Source: SAR324 cluster bacterium (GTDB taxonomy: Bacteria > SAR324 > NAC60-12). Taken from it: a stretch of DNA of 37,710 bases. The notes under the pieces are model-generated. The model saw only the letters and a program-made list of their open reading frames with translations, searched no databases and was not told where the DNA came from. Where the stretch lies: the NCBI GenBank assembly GCA_016764995.1, contig JAESQU010000158.1, positions 1 through 37,710 of the forward strand. The letters are read 5' to 3'. Position numbers and translations under genes: made by a program. This document shows, piece after piece, positions 19,428 to 29,351 of the stretch (its first letter is position 1; every line of letters begins with the position of its first letter).

Positions 19428-20201
19428 ATGTTAGCAAGCATAAAGTTGGACTCATTATTTGCGGAAAAGCGGCATAAAGGGAAATTTAAACAAAATCAAA
19501 TATCCTTCACAATTAAGCTGGAAGATACTGATGTGGAAGTGATTCAGAAGAAAATCAAAAATCTTAACCTACGGGTTTCACCTCCTGAAGGGAAAGTTCG
19601 TATTTCCGCCCCCTTACACATGAGTCAGGAAAAGATTAGTAAATTTGCAGTTGCAAAACTTGATTGGATCAGAAAACAACAACAAAGGATTCTAAATAAA
19701 GTTCGTCCAATTTCCGACCAATATTTAAATAATGAAACTCATTTTTTCGGAGGCAACAGCTATCCTTTAAGAATAATTGAAACCAACAAATCCCCGTTTG
19801 TAGAGTTGATTAACAATGAGATATTGCTAAACATACAAGCGGAAGCCGATACTGAAAAAAAGCGGTCAATCTTAAATGAGTGGTATCAACAACAACTTCT
19901 GCAGTTAATTCCACCTCTTATCAACAAATGGGAAATTATCTTAAATGTTTCTGTAGAAAATTTTTACATTCGCAGGATGAAAACCAGGTGGGGCAGTTGC
20001 ACACCTAAAACACGCAGAATTCGTTTCAATCTGGAGTTGGCCAAAAAGTCAACTCAATGTCTGGAATATATAGTTGTTCATGAATTAGTACATCTGCTGG
20101 AAGCAAGTCATAACAGCAGATTCAAGGCTTTGATGAACCAGTTTTATCCTGACTGGAAACTCTACCGGAAAGAGTTGCATAGTTTGCCGATTGCGTCATA
20201 A
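19428..20201 (+). CDS. YgjP/DUF45-type metal-dependent hydrolase (start uncertain; track ORF begins 19326)
   Basis: RMKTRWGSCTPKTRRIRFNLELAKKSTQCLEYIVVHELVHLLEASHNSRF, with HELxH...H zinc motif. Confidence 0.85.
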   Translation: MLASIKLDSLFAEKRHKGKFKQNQISFTIKLEDTDVEVIQKKIKNLNLRVSPPEGKVRISAPLHMSQEKISKFAVAKLDWIRKQQQRILNKVRPISDQYLNNETHFFGGNSYPLRIIETNKSPFVELINNEILLNIQAEADTEKKRSILNEWYQQQLLQLIPPLINKWEIILNVSVENFYIRRMKTRWGSCTPKTRRIRFNLELAKKSTQCLEYIVVHELVHLLEASHNSRFKALMNQFYPDWKLYRKELHSLPIAS

Positions 20202-20252
20202 TTGCCGGGTAAATAAAGTGTTTGCGTAAAAAATTAATGTTTTAAAAATATT

Positions 20253-23200
20253 GTGCGAATCAAAAACATAAAAGTTTCAGGATTCAAATCATTTTGTCAT
20301 CCTGTCAATCTAAAGTTCAAACAAAACGGAATTACTATTATTGTCGGCCCAAATGGCTGCGGCAAAAGCAATGTTGTTGACGCCATTCGCTGGGTACTTG
20401 GAGAACAGCGAATAAAGCACTTGCGGGGCGGGGCCATGGAAGACGTAATTTTTTCCGGAAGTTCCCTTCACAAACCTTCCGGAATGGCTGAAGTATCATT
20501 GACCTTCACCAATCCCCAAAGCGACACTCTTCGCCAATATGCAGATTACACAGAAATTGCGGTTACGCGTAGACTATTTCGTTCAGGTGACAGTGTTTAC
20601 ATGATCAATAAAACTCCGGTGCGCTTGAAAGATGTACGGGAATTATTCATGGATACAGGAATTGGAGGAACAGGATACTCGATAATTGAGCAGGGGCGTG
20701 TTGAAGAAATAGTCAGCGCAAAACCAATTGATCGCCGGACATTGATTGATGATGCGGCAGGTATTGTCAAGTTTCGCTTCAAACGTGAAACGGCAGAAAA
20801 ACGATTGGAGGAAACAACACAAAATCTACTTCGTGTGACCGATGTGCTGGGTACGCTTGCCGAACAAGAGGATGGTTTGCGGGAGCATGTTGAAAAGGCA
20901 GAAAGATATTTGGCGTTGCAGGAACAGAGCAGCCTGCTTGAGCGGCAGCATCTTAGTTTAAGTTTGCGTCAAGCCGCTAAAAATGAGGACAATGCACAAG
21001 TTTTGTTACAAAGTCAACAACAACAACAGCAGGACTTACAAAACGAAAAGTCTGTTGTTGAAACAGAAATGGAACGTCTGAAGTTAGAGCAAATTCAACG
21101 TGGTACAAAGGTTGGCGAACGGCGCGAAGAACTTTTTCAAAAAGAACAAAATATTCAGGAAGCTGAAAATCAGCGTGAACTTGAAAAACAAAATTTGCAA
21201 AATGTCAGTGAACAGCAGCAAGGGCAAGTGACTGAACTTGCAGAACTAAAACAACAACTAGCTGAAAGAGAAAAAGAAAGAGCAGAAATCGAAACGCGCC
21301 TCAAGGAATTGGCAGAGCGTTTGGGGGCAATTCAGGCAAAACTGATCAATATAGAAGAGGTTCGCGCTAAAGAAAATGAGACTCTCCAATTTGCCACTGA
21401 AGGCGCTGCAACACTGCAGAAACGGCTGTTGACAGTACACACTGAATTAACAAATCAAACAAATCAAAAGAATTTTCTAAATGAAAGACTGGAAAATCTT
21501 ACAGAACGTCAGCAACGGCTTCAAGACCAGCAACAATCTCACAAAAATCTTCTACAGGAAGTAACACTTCAAGTTTCGGACGGTGAAGAACAAATGGTGA
21601 CTATGCGTCTGCAGAAAGAAGAATTATCCGGACAACTTTCAGAACTTGAAAGTCAGCTTGAAGATCAGCGTTTGAAGCTGGTTGATGAAGAAAAACAACT
21701 CGAAGATTTGCGCTATCAACAAAGCACGGCACAATCTCGTATTGAGTCATTGCAACAAATTCAGACACACTATGAAGGATTTAGTGATAGTGTTAAAAAT
21801 TTCATGCAGCTAATGCAGGAGAATCCGGAAACAAAGAAAAAATTTGGTGTAGCCGGACTTCTCGCAGATTTTATTTCTGTTCCTGTGGATTTTTTAGCTT
21901 TGGTTTCTCCGGTCATGGCTGAGGTTCTGGATTGGGTGTTGATCGAACGTGCAGAGGCGCTTCCCCAGCTTGAATTGTTTTGTACAAAAAATGAATTGGG
22001 ACAACTCACGTTTGTGGCTTTAGATCATCCTGCGTCAGTTCCGGAAAACGGAGGCAAAAAGGGAACTCCTTTTTCAGAGATGCTCAAGTTCAAGGAACCT
22101 TTTCAAGAGTGGGGTGAAAAGTTTTTTTCACGCTTTGCATTGCTGAAAGATGAAAAATCCTTTTGGAGTGAAACAGAAATAAACTGGCCGGAAACACCCG
22201 AAGAGTGGCTCTCAAATTCCGGAATCCGGCTTTCAAATTCAACAGTCAGCATGGGACAAGTACAATCAGGATCGTTGGGCTTTTTGGAGCGCCAGCAACA
22301 AATTGTTGATGGTGAAAGCTATGCCGAGGAATTAAACAAAAAGATAAAGAAATTGGAAAGTGAGCTCGAAATTCTGCAAAAAGGATATGAGGCTTTGAAG
22401 GAAGAACAAGAATCCTGTGAGGAAGAGTCACGCAAATTGGATTTTTCGTTACTGAGCTGCAACAAAGAACTGGAACACCACCTGTTGGAAGAGCGCAGAA
22501 TGCAGCAAACTGTTTCACAAATTACACAAGATTCAGCAAGCATGCTCGCGGAGATGGACTCTTCAATGCAGAAAGAAAAGATTGCCGCTGAAACAATTAT
22601 CTCTCTGGAAAAAGAACGTACTGAATTGGAAGGAAAAACGAAAGAACTGCAGGAACGTATCCAACTCCAGCAAAGTCGTTCTGATGCTTGTGCTGAAGAA
22701 TTACTGAGCCATCGAGTTTCATTGACGGAAGTCACAGAGCAGCAAAAAAATACGGAGGATACCGCAAATCGATTGCGCCGTGAATATACAGAAATTAGTC
22801 TGCGGCTTGAACAACTTGAAACAGCCCGTAGTGATGGAAGTTTGCGAATCGAGCAGAGTCAGAAACGTATCTCTGAGATTGATGAATCATTTTCCGGATT
22901 ACTGGAAGCAAGATCACTCATGAAACTCGAATTGGAGGATGAAATTCAGCTTCACGAACAAAAGAGTGAGGAGCAAACTTTACTTACTCAAAAACTACAG
23001 GAACGGCAAGGACTGTTGGAAAACTCTGTGAGTGTCGCTCATCAGGAATCATTAAAGCTGACTGAATTCCGGATGCAGCGGGAGCAACTAGAAAATCAAT
23101 TGGAGGAAATTACTGAACAAACTCTGGCAGAAATTCTGTCAGGATTGGACATAGAAAATTCTGATATTAAAAAAATGGGTCAAGAATTACGTACACACAA

Positions 23201-23831
23201 AGTACGTTTAAATGCAATGGGTGCAGTCAACCTTTCCGCACCGGAAGAATATGCGGCCTTGACCGAACGGATTGATTTTTTGAAATCTCAGTCAGATGAT
23301 TTGCAAAAAGCATTAAATGATTTGAGAGAAACAATCAAGGATATCAATATTGAATCACGTAGACGTTTCAGAAAAATGTTTGATCTGATCAATGAAAATT
23401 TCAAAAATGTTTTCAGCTCATTGTTTGAAGGAGGCGAAGCAAAACTGGTGCTGACTGAAGCAGAAGACCTCTTGAATGCGGGAGTTGATATTGTGGCGCA
23501 ACCACCAGGAAAAAAATTGCAAAACATCAATCTACTTTCCGGAGGTGAAAAAGCATTAACCGCAATTTCATTGATATTTGCAATATTTTTGGTGAAACCA
23601 AGTCCATTCTGTTTTCTGGACGAAGTTGACGCGCCTTTGGATGATGTGAATGTGGTTCGTTTCAATCGCTTAATCACAAGCTTGTCTTATGATTCTCAAT
23701 TTATTCTTATCACCCACAACAAAAAAACAATGGAAATTGGAGACCTTTTGTATGGTGTAACAATGGAGGAGCCAGGAATTTCAAAAACTGTGTCTGTCGA
23801 ATTTAAAGAAGCATCACGCTTAATTGCCTGA
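20253..23831 (+). CDS. smc: Chromosome segregation protein SMC (GTG start)
   Basis: 1192 aa; Walker [25 protein letters not shown]; long coiled coils with hinge; [38 protein letters not shown]. Confidence 0.98.
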   Translation: MRIKNIKVSGFKSFCHPVNLKFKQNGITIIVGPNGCGKSNVVDAIRWVLGEQRIKHLRGGAMEDVIFSGSSLHKPSGMAEVSLTFTNPQSDTLRQYADYTEIAVTRRLFRSGDSVYMINKTPVRLKDVRELFMDTGIGGTGYSIIEQGRVEEIVSAKPIDRRTLIDDAAGIVKFRFKRETAEKRLEETTQNLLRVTDVLGTLAEQEDGLREHVEKAERYLALQEQSSLLERQHLSLSLRQAAKNEDNAQVLLQSQQQQQQDLQNEKSVVETEMERLKLEQIQRGTKVGERREELFQKEQNIQEAENQRELEKQNLQNVSEQQQGQVTELAELKQQLAEREKERAEIETRLKELAERLGAIQAKLINIEEVRAKENETLQFATEGAATLQKRLLTVHTELTNQTNQKNFLNERLENLTERQQRLQDQQQSHKNLLQEVTLQVSDGEEQMVTMRLQKEELSGQLSELESQLEDQRLKLVDEEKQLEDLRYQQSTAQSRIESLQQIQTHYEGFSDSVKNFMQLMQENPETKKKFGVAGLLADFISVPVDFLALVSPVMAEVLDWVLIERAEALPQLELFCTKNELGQLTFVALDHPASVPENGGKKGTPFSEMLKFKEPFQEWGEKFFSRFALLKDEKSFWSETEINWPETPEEWLSNSGIRLSNSTVSMGQVQSGSLGFLERQQQIVDGESYAEELNKKIKKLESELEILQKGYEALKEEQESCEEESRKLDFSLLSCNKELEHHLLEERRMQQTVSQITQDSASMLAEMDSSMQKEKIAAETIISLEKERTELEGKTKELQERIQLQQSRSDACAEELLSHRVSLTEVTEQQKNTEDTANRLRREYTEISLRLEQLETARSDGSLRIEQSQKRISEIDESFSGLLEARSLMKLELEDEIQLHEQKSEEQTLLTQKLQERQGLLENSVSVAHQESLKLTEFRMQREQLENQLEEITEQTLAEILSGLDIENSDIKKMGQELRTHKVRLNAMGAVNLSAPEEYAALTERIDFLKSQSDDLQKALNDLRETIKDINIESRRRFRKMFDLINENFKNVFSSLFEGGEAKLVLTEAEDLLNAGVDIVAQPPGKKLQNINLLSGGEKALTAISLIFAIFLVKPSPFCFLDEVDAPLDDVNVVRFNRLITSLSYDSQFILITHNKKTMEIGDLLYGVTMEEPGISKTVSVEFKEASRLIA

Positions 23832-23872
23832 ACAAAAAAAGAACAGAAACTTCTGTCCCATGTTCAGTTTTT
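23828..23872 (+). terminator. Probable terminator overlapping the smc stop codon
   Basis: CTGAAC (23828-23833)/GTTCAG (23862-23867) enclosing ACAGAA-AC-TTCTGT (23843-23856), then TTTTT. Confidence 0.65.
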
Positions 23873-23895
23873 GACCAATAATTATTTTTTTAAAT

Positions 23896-24053
23896 AGGGC
23901 TTACTAAAAATATTGTTTGTCATCCCGGACTTGATCCGGGATCCAGATTTAAAATCAAGTTGAGTACAAGAATTGAGGCAGTTCCCCTGGATTCCGGGTC
24001 TATGCTTTGCTTCGCCCGGAATGACAAGGAGTAAATTTTAAATTGTAACAGCC
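23896..24053. repeat. Nested palindromic repeat element (REP/MITE-like), copy 1
   Basis: 111-bp core 23917-24027 TTGTCATCCCGGACTTGATCCGGGATCC...CTGGATTCCGGGTC...CGCCCGGAATGACAA; second copy at 33026-33187, same orientation; similarity extends into flanks (AGGGCTT...TAACA.GCC). Confidence 0.9.
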
Positions 24054-24144
24054 ATTTTTCTTATACTGTAATTTTCATGGAAGAAGAACATAAATAACAG
24101 ATTTCAAGCAATGAAAATAAGTAAAACATATTAAGAGCAAAAAA

Positions 24145-25422
24145 ATGCAGGTTAAAATATTTGAAGGATTTGAAGATTTCAGCAAAGCCTTTGAAGCAGA
24201 GGAAGCTAAAGACGTGTCTGGTACAGTACGCGAAATTCTGTCGAATGTTCGTAAAAATGGAGATGCGGCTTTGCGTGAATATACGGAGCGCTTTGATGAA
24301 GTTTTGCCTGAATCATGGCTGGTGCCAAAGTCTGCATTGGATGACGCGCTAGATTCACTGGATCATGACCTCTTTCACATTTTGGAAGAAGCCGCAGATA
24401 ATATCATGTATTTTCACGAGCGTCAGAAAACAGACAGCCAGCTGGATTTCAGTCCGGACGGTACAGTATTGGGCTGGAAAGTAACACCTGTTGATAGCGT
24501 CGGAATTTATATTCCAGGAGGACGCGCGGTTTATCCTTCTACTTTGTTAATGAACGTGATTCCAGCCCAAGTTGCCGGAGTGCCGCGAATTGCAATGGTA
24601 TCGCCACCAGGCGCTTCTGGTTTGCCTCACCGCTTAGTGATGGCCAGCGCAGCATTGATGGGACTTGAAGAGCTTTATGCTGTCGGGGGAGCACAGGCTG
24701 TTGGAGCATTAGCCTATGGAACAGAAACGATTCCGCAAGTTGTTAAAATTACCGGCCCGGGAAATGCGTTTGTCGCAGAAGCAAAAAGACAGGTTTACGG
24801 AACAGTCGGAATTGATTCATTTGCGGGACCAAGTGAAATAATGGTTGTCTGTGACCGTGAAGATATTCCGGTTGAATACCTTGTACGTGACATGTTATCA
24901 CAGGCAGAACATGATCCTGATGCTGGCGCAATTCTGGTGACAACTTCTGCAAAACAAGCCAAAGAAGTCGCAAAACGTCTTAAAACCCTCGTGCCTTCAC
25001 TACCGCGACGTGAAATTATTGAAGCTTCTTTTGAAAATCGTTCCGCAATAATTGTGGCAAAGGATTTGGACGAAATATTTGAGGCAGTTAATGAATTTGC
25101 GCCGGAGCATTTGGAAGTTTTGACAAAACAACCTTTTGAGGATCTGCACCGTATTCGCAATGCGGGCGCAATATTTTTAGGTCCAAACACACCTGAAGCA
25201 GTCGGAGATTATTTCGCAGGACCGAATCACACCTTGCCTACTTCCGGTTGTGCCAAATTTTCTTCTCCGCTTGGAGTCCAGGACTTTGTTAAAACAAGTT
25301 CTGTTATCAGTTATTCTGCTGAACGTCTGAAAAGTCAGGGTGAGCAAATAATTCGTTTTGCAGAGGAAGAAGAATTGTTTTCACATGCGGAAGCAATCCG
25401 TGTTCGTTTGGAAAATAAATAA
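24145..25422 (+). CDS. hisD: Histidinol dehydrogenase
   Basis: VDSVGIYIPGGRAVYPSTLLMNVIPAQVAGV; AYGTETIPQVVKITGPGNAFVAEAKRQVYG; SFAGPSEIMV; LSQAEHDPDAGAILVT; GDYFAGPNHTLPTSG. Confidence 0.98.
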   Translation: MQVKIFEGFEDFSKAFEAEEAKDVSGTVREILSNVRKNGDAALREYTERFDEVLPESWLVPKSALDDALDSLDHDLFHILEEAADNIMYFHERQKTDSQLDFSPDGTVLGWKVTPVDSVGIYIPGGRAVYPSTLLMNVIPAQVAGVPRIAMVSPPGASGLPHRLVMASAALMGLEELYAVGGAQAVGALAYGTETIPQVVKITGPGNAFVAEAKRQVYGTVGIDSFAGPSEIMVVCDREDIPVEYLVRDMLSQAEHDPDAGAILVTTSAKQAKEVAKRLKTLVPSLPRREIIEASFENRSAIIVAKDLDEIFEAVNEFAPEHLEVLTKQPFEDLHRIRNAGAIFLGPNTPEAVGDYFAGPNHTLPTSGCAKFSSPLGVQDFVKTSSVISYSAERLKSQGEQIIRFAEEEELFSHAEAIRVRLENK

Positions 25423-25443
25423 GGTGCAGAACTTCAACTGATC

Positions 25444-25605
25444 CTATTGGGATTCGATTTCAGGCAACGCTTCCGTTTGCGGCTTTATTTCTTGCTCTTT
25501 GCGAGCGATGCTGAGACCCTCTTTTTTTCCAAGTGAAAATGCAAAGAATGATGTTATTCCTATCACTAATCCAATTGCGAAAATATGAAATGTGAAAAGT
25601 ATCAT
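25444..25605 (-). CDS. Small single-TM hypothetical protein (53 aa), not in ORF track
   Basis: Hand translation of minus strand: MILFTFHIFAIGLVIGITSFFAFSLGKKEGLSIARKEQEIKPQTEALPEIESQ*; begins 1 nt after the yggT-like stop. Confidence 0.6.
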   Translation of the reverse strand: MILFTFHIFAIGLVIGITSFFAFSLGKKEGLSIARKEQEIKPQTEALPEIESQ

Positions 25606-25606
25606 G

Positions 25607-26233
25607 TTAATATATGCAGATAGAGACAGGAAAGGACAGAGTGCTGCCGTAAAATCCTATTGGTGAAATAATAGTTGAGCTGATCAAATAAAATAAGATA
25701 ACGCCAACAAGGGGAGACCAGTCGATACGTGTTCGTGGAAGATAACGCTGAAGAGGAGTGATCAGCGGATCGGCAAGAACATGAATAATCCGCACCAGAG
25801 GATTGTTTAAGGAAGGATTCACTAATCCCAGAATGAACCAGGCAATCAGCACGAATATGCAAAAAAACAACAGGCTCTGTACAACAATACTTGTGCCCTG
25901 CAACAAGTGGCCTCCGGACTGTAGAAGTAACCCCGCAGCATCCGTCTGTCCCTGAAAAAACAAACTCAGTGAACGTATTTCTGCCGGAATAACAATCTGG
26001 GCAAAGATCACAACCAGAATTGAGGCATAAGCACTGAAATGTGCCATCATAACCGGCATCCGCTGTTCACACCAAACCCATAAAGGGCGTGTAACCCTTC
26101 CGATCCATTGAACAATTTGATTATGAGGATCGGCACTGACCCAAGTCATCACCACTGCGGCGATGATAATCCATTTGTAAATAAACAGTCCGAAGCAGGT
26201 TGCACCAGCAAGCCATTCAAGAAAAGGGGCCAT
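25607..26233 (-). CDS. YggT family membrane protein
   Basis: Two YggT-like halves: WIIIAAVVMTWVSADPHNQIVQWIGRVTRPLW and FVLIAWFILGLVNPSLNNPLVRIIHVLADPLITPLQRYLP. Confidence 0.88.
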   Translation of the reverse strand: MAPFLEWLAGATCFGLFIYKWIIIAAVVMTWVSADPHNQIVQWIGRVTRPLWVWCEQRMPVMMAHFSAYASILVVIFAQIVIPAEIRSLSLFFQGQTDAAGLLLQSGGHLLQGTSIVVQSLLFFCIFVLIAWFILGLVNPSLNNPLVRIIHVLADPLITPLQRYLPRTRIDWSPLVGVILFYLISSTIISPIGFYGSTLSFPVSICIY

Positions 26234-26630
26234 TTTTTTTGCCGGTTTTCAAATCTTTTACAGGAGTGAAAGATTCCCCGCATCCGCACTGATGTCCGGT
26301 TTTCAACTGCTCAAAGATAAATCCTGATTCTACCAAATTTTTATCAGAAAAATCAATTTTGAGCGGCCCTAAAATATCAGTAAGCGCTTCGCGGTCTACA
26401 ACAACAGAAACTTTCCTTGAAAGCATTTTTACATCATTTGGACCAACTTCTTCCGGTGTACTCGATTCCAGCTCATATTTCCATCCGGAACATCCTCCAG
26501 GACGTGCACCGATACGCATATACGTATCTTCCAAAGTTGAGCCTTCCGCTTCACACGCTTCTCTAAAAACTTGCGCGGCACGTTCAGTAAGAATGATGGA
26601 AGGAAGTGGATTATCTGTTTCCGTAATCAT
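26217..26630 (-). CDS. A-type iron-sulfur carrier protein (IscA/ErpA/SufA family)
   Basis: IILTERAAQVFRE...MRIGARPGGCSGWKYEL...IDFSDKNLVESGFIFEQ...CGCGESF; three conserved Cys. Confidence 0.93.
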   Translation of the reverse strand: MITETDNPLPSIILTERAAQVFREACEAEGSTLEDTYMRIGARPGGCSGWKYELESSTPEEVGPNDVKMLSRKVSVVVDREALTDILGPLKIDFSDKNLVESGFIFEQLKTGHQCGCGESFTPVKDLKTGKKNGPFS

Positions 26631-26639
26631 GTATTTCTC

Positions 26640-27356
26640 TCAGTATTGAGGAATTGAAGAGTCAACATTGATAGACCAACCCTGTATTCCATCCGATACA
26701 TTGTAAACTTGTTGAAAGCCCTGAGAGGCAAAATATTGAGCGGCTTGTCTGCTACGTTCACCAAGATGGCAATGAAACATCATTACTGTGTTTGGATCCC
26801 ATGAGTCTAATATTTCCTCAACGAGTTCTTGATCCAATAAAACAGAATTTTCCAGACACGCTGTCTCCCGCTCCTCAGGCGTTCTCACATCCAAAATGCG
26901 AATTTCAGGATTTTCTTTCAGAATCGCAGATGCTTCCAGAGCTGCAACTTCCCGTACTTCTGCCGGAGGAGGCGGCGGTGTGATTTCCATGTCCGGAAAT
27001 GCCTCTGTCAACATTTCCCCAAGTTCACCGTTATTTGACATTTCTTCCACAACATCGGAACCGCCGACAAATTCTTTGTTGATATAAAGTTGCGGAATGG
27101 TCTGCCAGTTTGCATAATCCTTGATTCCCTGCCGAATGCTTTCATCAGCAAGCACGTTAAATGATTTAAATGGAACTTTCCAGGAATTCAAAATATCTGT
27201 GACTTTTGCGGAAAATCCACACTGAGGCGATTCCGGGGTTCCTTTCATAAATAAAAATACAGGGTTGACCGAAAGCATTTGCTCAATCTGAGACTGTGGA
27301 TTAGTTCCGGAGCTTCCGGCACTTTCCACATTTGGAGAAATAACTTTGAATTGCAT
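26640..27356 (-). CDS. Monothiol glutaredoxin-rhodanese fusion protein
   Basis: Grx4-type VFLFMKGTPESPQCGFSAKVTDIL...QTIPQLYINKEFVGGSDVVEEM, PPPPP linker, rhodanese IRILDVRTPEER...MMFHCHLGERSRQAAQYFASQGF..VYNVSDGIQGW. Confidence 0.93.
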   Translation of the reverse strand: MQFKVISPNVESAGSSGTNPQSQIEQMLSVNPVFLFMKGTPESPQCGFSAKVTDILNSWKVPFKSFNVLADESIRQGIKDYANWQTIPQLYINKEFVGGSDVVEEMSNNGELGEMLTEAFPDMEITPPPPPAEVREVAALEASAILKENPEIRILDVRTPEERETACLENSVLLDQELVEEILDSWDPNTVMMFHCHLGERSRQAAQYFASQGFQQVYNVSDGIQGWSINVDSSIPQY

Positions 27357-27627
27357 AACGTAACACCGAAAGAACGTTTAAATAAAATAAATAAAAATTG
27401 ACCGTTATTGGGAACACGAATTTTAATTGCGAAAAAACACAGGACGGCTTCCAAAGAAACCGTACTAACTTGGTCCTGATTGAATTATATTACTGGAAAT
27501 GAGTGTGTAAGTCAAACATATCTTGCTCGCGGCACAGTTCAAGCTTAACTTTTGGATTAAACTAAAGTTATGAGATTTGCAATGCTCTAGTTTAATATTT
27601 TTTAGATAGTTTTTGCCTGCTAAATTC

Positions 27628-29247
27628 ATGGACACAACAAGTATCATTCCAATTTCCGGAGACCATTTTGAGGATTTTATGCTCCTCACAAATCCGGAAC
27701 ACAAATCTTCAAGAACGAAGCACGCTTGGGTTGCCTTGCAACAGCAAATTCAGGCACATGTACCAAGTTTAAAAAGGGTTGATCTGAATCGAATTTGCGT
27801 GGACACGATCCGGATGGAATTGCTCATTTTTCCGGTTGTTGAACATTGGAAACGCCCATTGACGTATGCAGAATGGGCTCATATCGACAAGGAGGCAAAA
27901 CATCTTGAGAAGCAAATGGAGAAGATGCGAAAGTTATCCAGCCTTGTCCGCAAAAAAGATCCACTTGCCTTTCCTGATCTTGCGCCATTGTTTAATAAAT
28001 TATTTAAGCAAAACCAGGAGTTGCGTAATAACTGGGATACTTTCAAAGGGGCATGGTCAGATTACAAGAAAGATTGGCAACAATTTCAGACAAAGAAAAA
28101 ACAGTTGCTGAGAAGCAAACAGAAATCTTCCAAATCACAACCGGAACCTTTTCAAAAAGATAGTGCAACTGTTAATGATATTGAAACTCCTGTGTCACCT
28201 CCGATGTTTTCTCGTGACCGCTGGCATGCCCTGCGTATCAGTTCAAAAGCCCTTGAAATAGAAGTTCTGCACCAGTGCCAACGTTTTCGGGATGGAAGCG
28301 GACAGGAACCGGAAGACTTAAATAAAGAGACTCATCCCGGAGTAAAATTTCTTGTGGAAGAACTCCGGAAAATTTATCTTAAAACACATGGTTTTGAGTT
28401 AATTGAAAGAGTAAAATTGGTTCAGCAGCGCAATGATCAACTCATGCAGGAGTTGCAGCCTTTTTTCCCGGAGCCGATTATTTCGGCGGAAATGCGTGCA
28501 GAAACAAAACCAACCACTAAACATCGGCATAATTCCTCAGGCAAAAGAAAAAATGATAAATCTTCTGCAACAAATTTTTTACGGAAAATATTTTTTGGCT
28601 TAATTTTAATTTTTCTGGGCGCGTTTGTAATATTCTTATTACAAAAGCAGGGGACGACTCCAAGAAAAAATATCATCAATCATTTAAAATTTGTACCAAA
28701 AAACAAAACTTTGACCGCAAAAAGCTCGACTGCAAATAAACTTTCTGAGTTAAATATGGATGATATGATGCAGGCATTTGGATCAAACATTCCTGTACAA
28801 GAATCTAATGAGCGTTTGAAAAAAATGGTAACGGCGTCGCCTGAAATTTTGGATAATATTGCCAACAGTATTCTTCAGGAAATTGGTAAAAATACAGTGT
28901 TTGTTTTCTCGGAAGCGCAGACTTTGTTCCTTTTTTGGAAAGGAAAGCTGGAAGAATTTGCCTCTCCTGAAGATTTAAACAAAAAGCTCAAGCAACTTGA
29001 AAAACAATACAAGAATGTTGAATCGCTTTGGAAAAAAATGGGTGACAATGCTCCTGAAAATATAAAAGTGATTCCGGATATTCTCGATGGAAAATCGACT
29101 TATGCCTTGGAAATACTGGATGAAAACGGTGATCCAATGAAAGTTTACATGACAGAAGAAGGAGTCCTCTTGCGCCTGAGTAACGGAAAACTTTTGGATA
29201 AAACACTCACTCCTCAGGAAGCCACTTTGCGAATTTCTGAATTTTAA
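27628..29247 (+). CDS. Uncharacterised protein with one central TM segment and coiled-coil-like regions
   Basis: Long ORF (track start 27613, TTG; ATG 27628). Lys/Glu-rich cytosolic-like N-terminus, TM FLRKIFFGLILIFLGAFVIFLLQ, charged C-terminal domain. No family recognised. Confidence 0.8.
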   Translation: MDTTSIIPISGDHFEDFMLLTNPEHKSSRTKHAWVALQQQIQAHVPSLKRVDLNRICVDTIRMELLIFPVVEHWKRPLTYAEWAHIDKEAKHLEKQMEKMRKLSSLVRKKDPLAFPDLAPLFNKLFKQNQELRNNWDTFKGAWSDYKKDWQQFQTKKKQLLRSKQKSSKSQPEPFQKDSATVNDIETPVSPPMFSRDRWHALRISSKALEIEVLHQCQRFRDGSGQEPEDLNKETHPGVKFLVEELRKIYLKTHGFELIERVKLVQQRNDQLMQELQPFFPEPIISAEMRAETKPTTKHRHNSSGKRKNDKSSATNFLRKIFFGLILIFLGAFVIFLLQKQGTTPRKNIINHLKFVPKNKTLTAKSSTANKLSELNMDDMMQAFGSNIPVQESNERLKKMVTASPEILDNIANSILQEIGKNTVFVFSEAQTLFLFWKGKLEEFASPEDLNKKLKQLEKQYKNVESLWKKMGDNAPENIKVIPDILDGKSTYALEILDENGDPMKVYMTEEGVLLRLSNGKLLDKTLTPQEATLRISEF

Positions 29248-29351
29248 AAATTTCCGGAAAATCAACTTAAACTGCGGCTTTACCAATCGAATTCCACAAG
29301 GCATAATAGTTACTACCTTAGTACATCAATTTAACAAAATTTCTATTTGAT

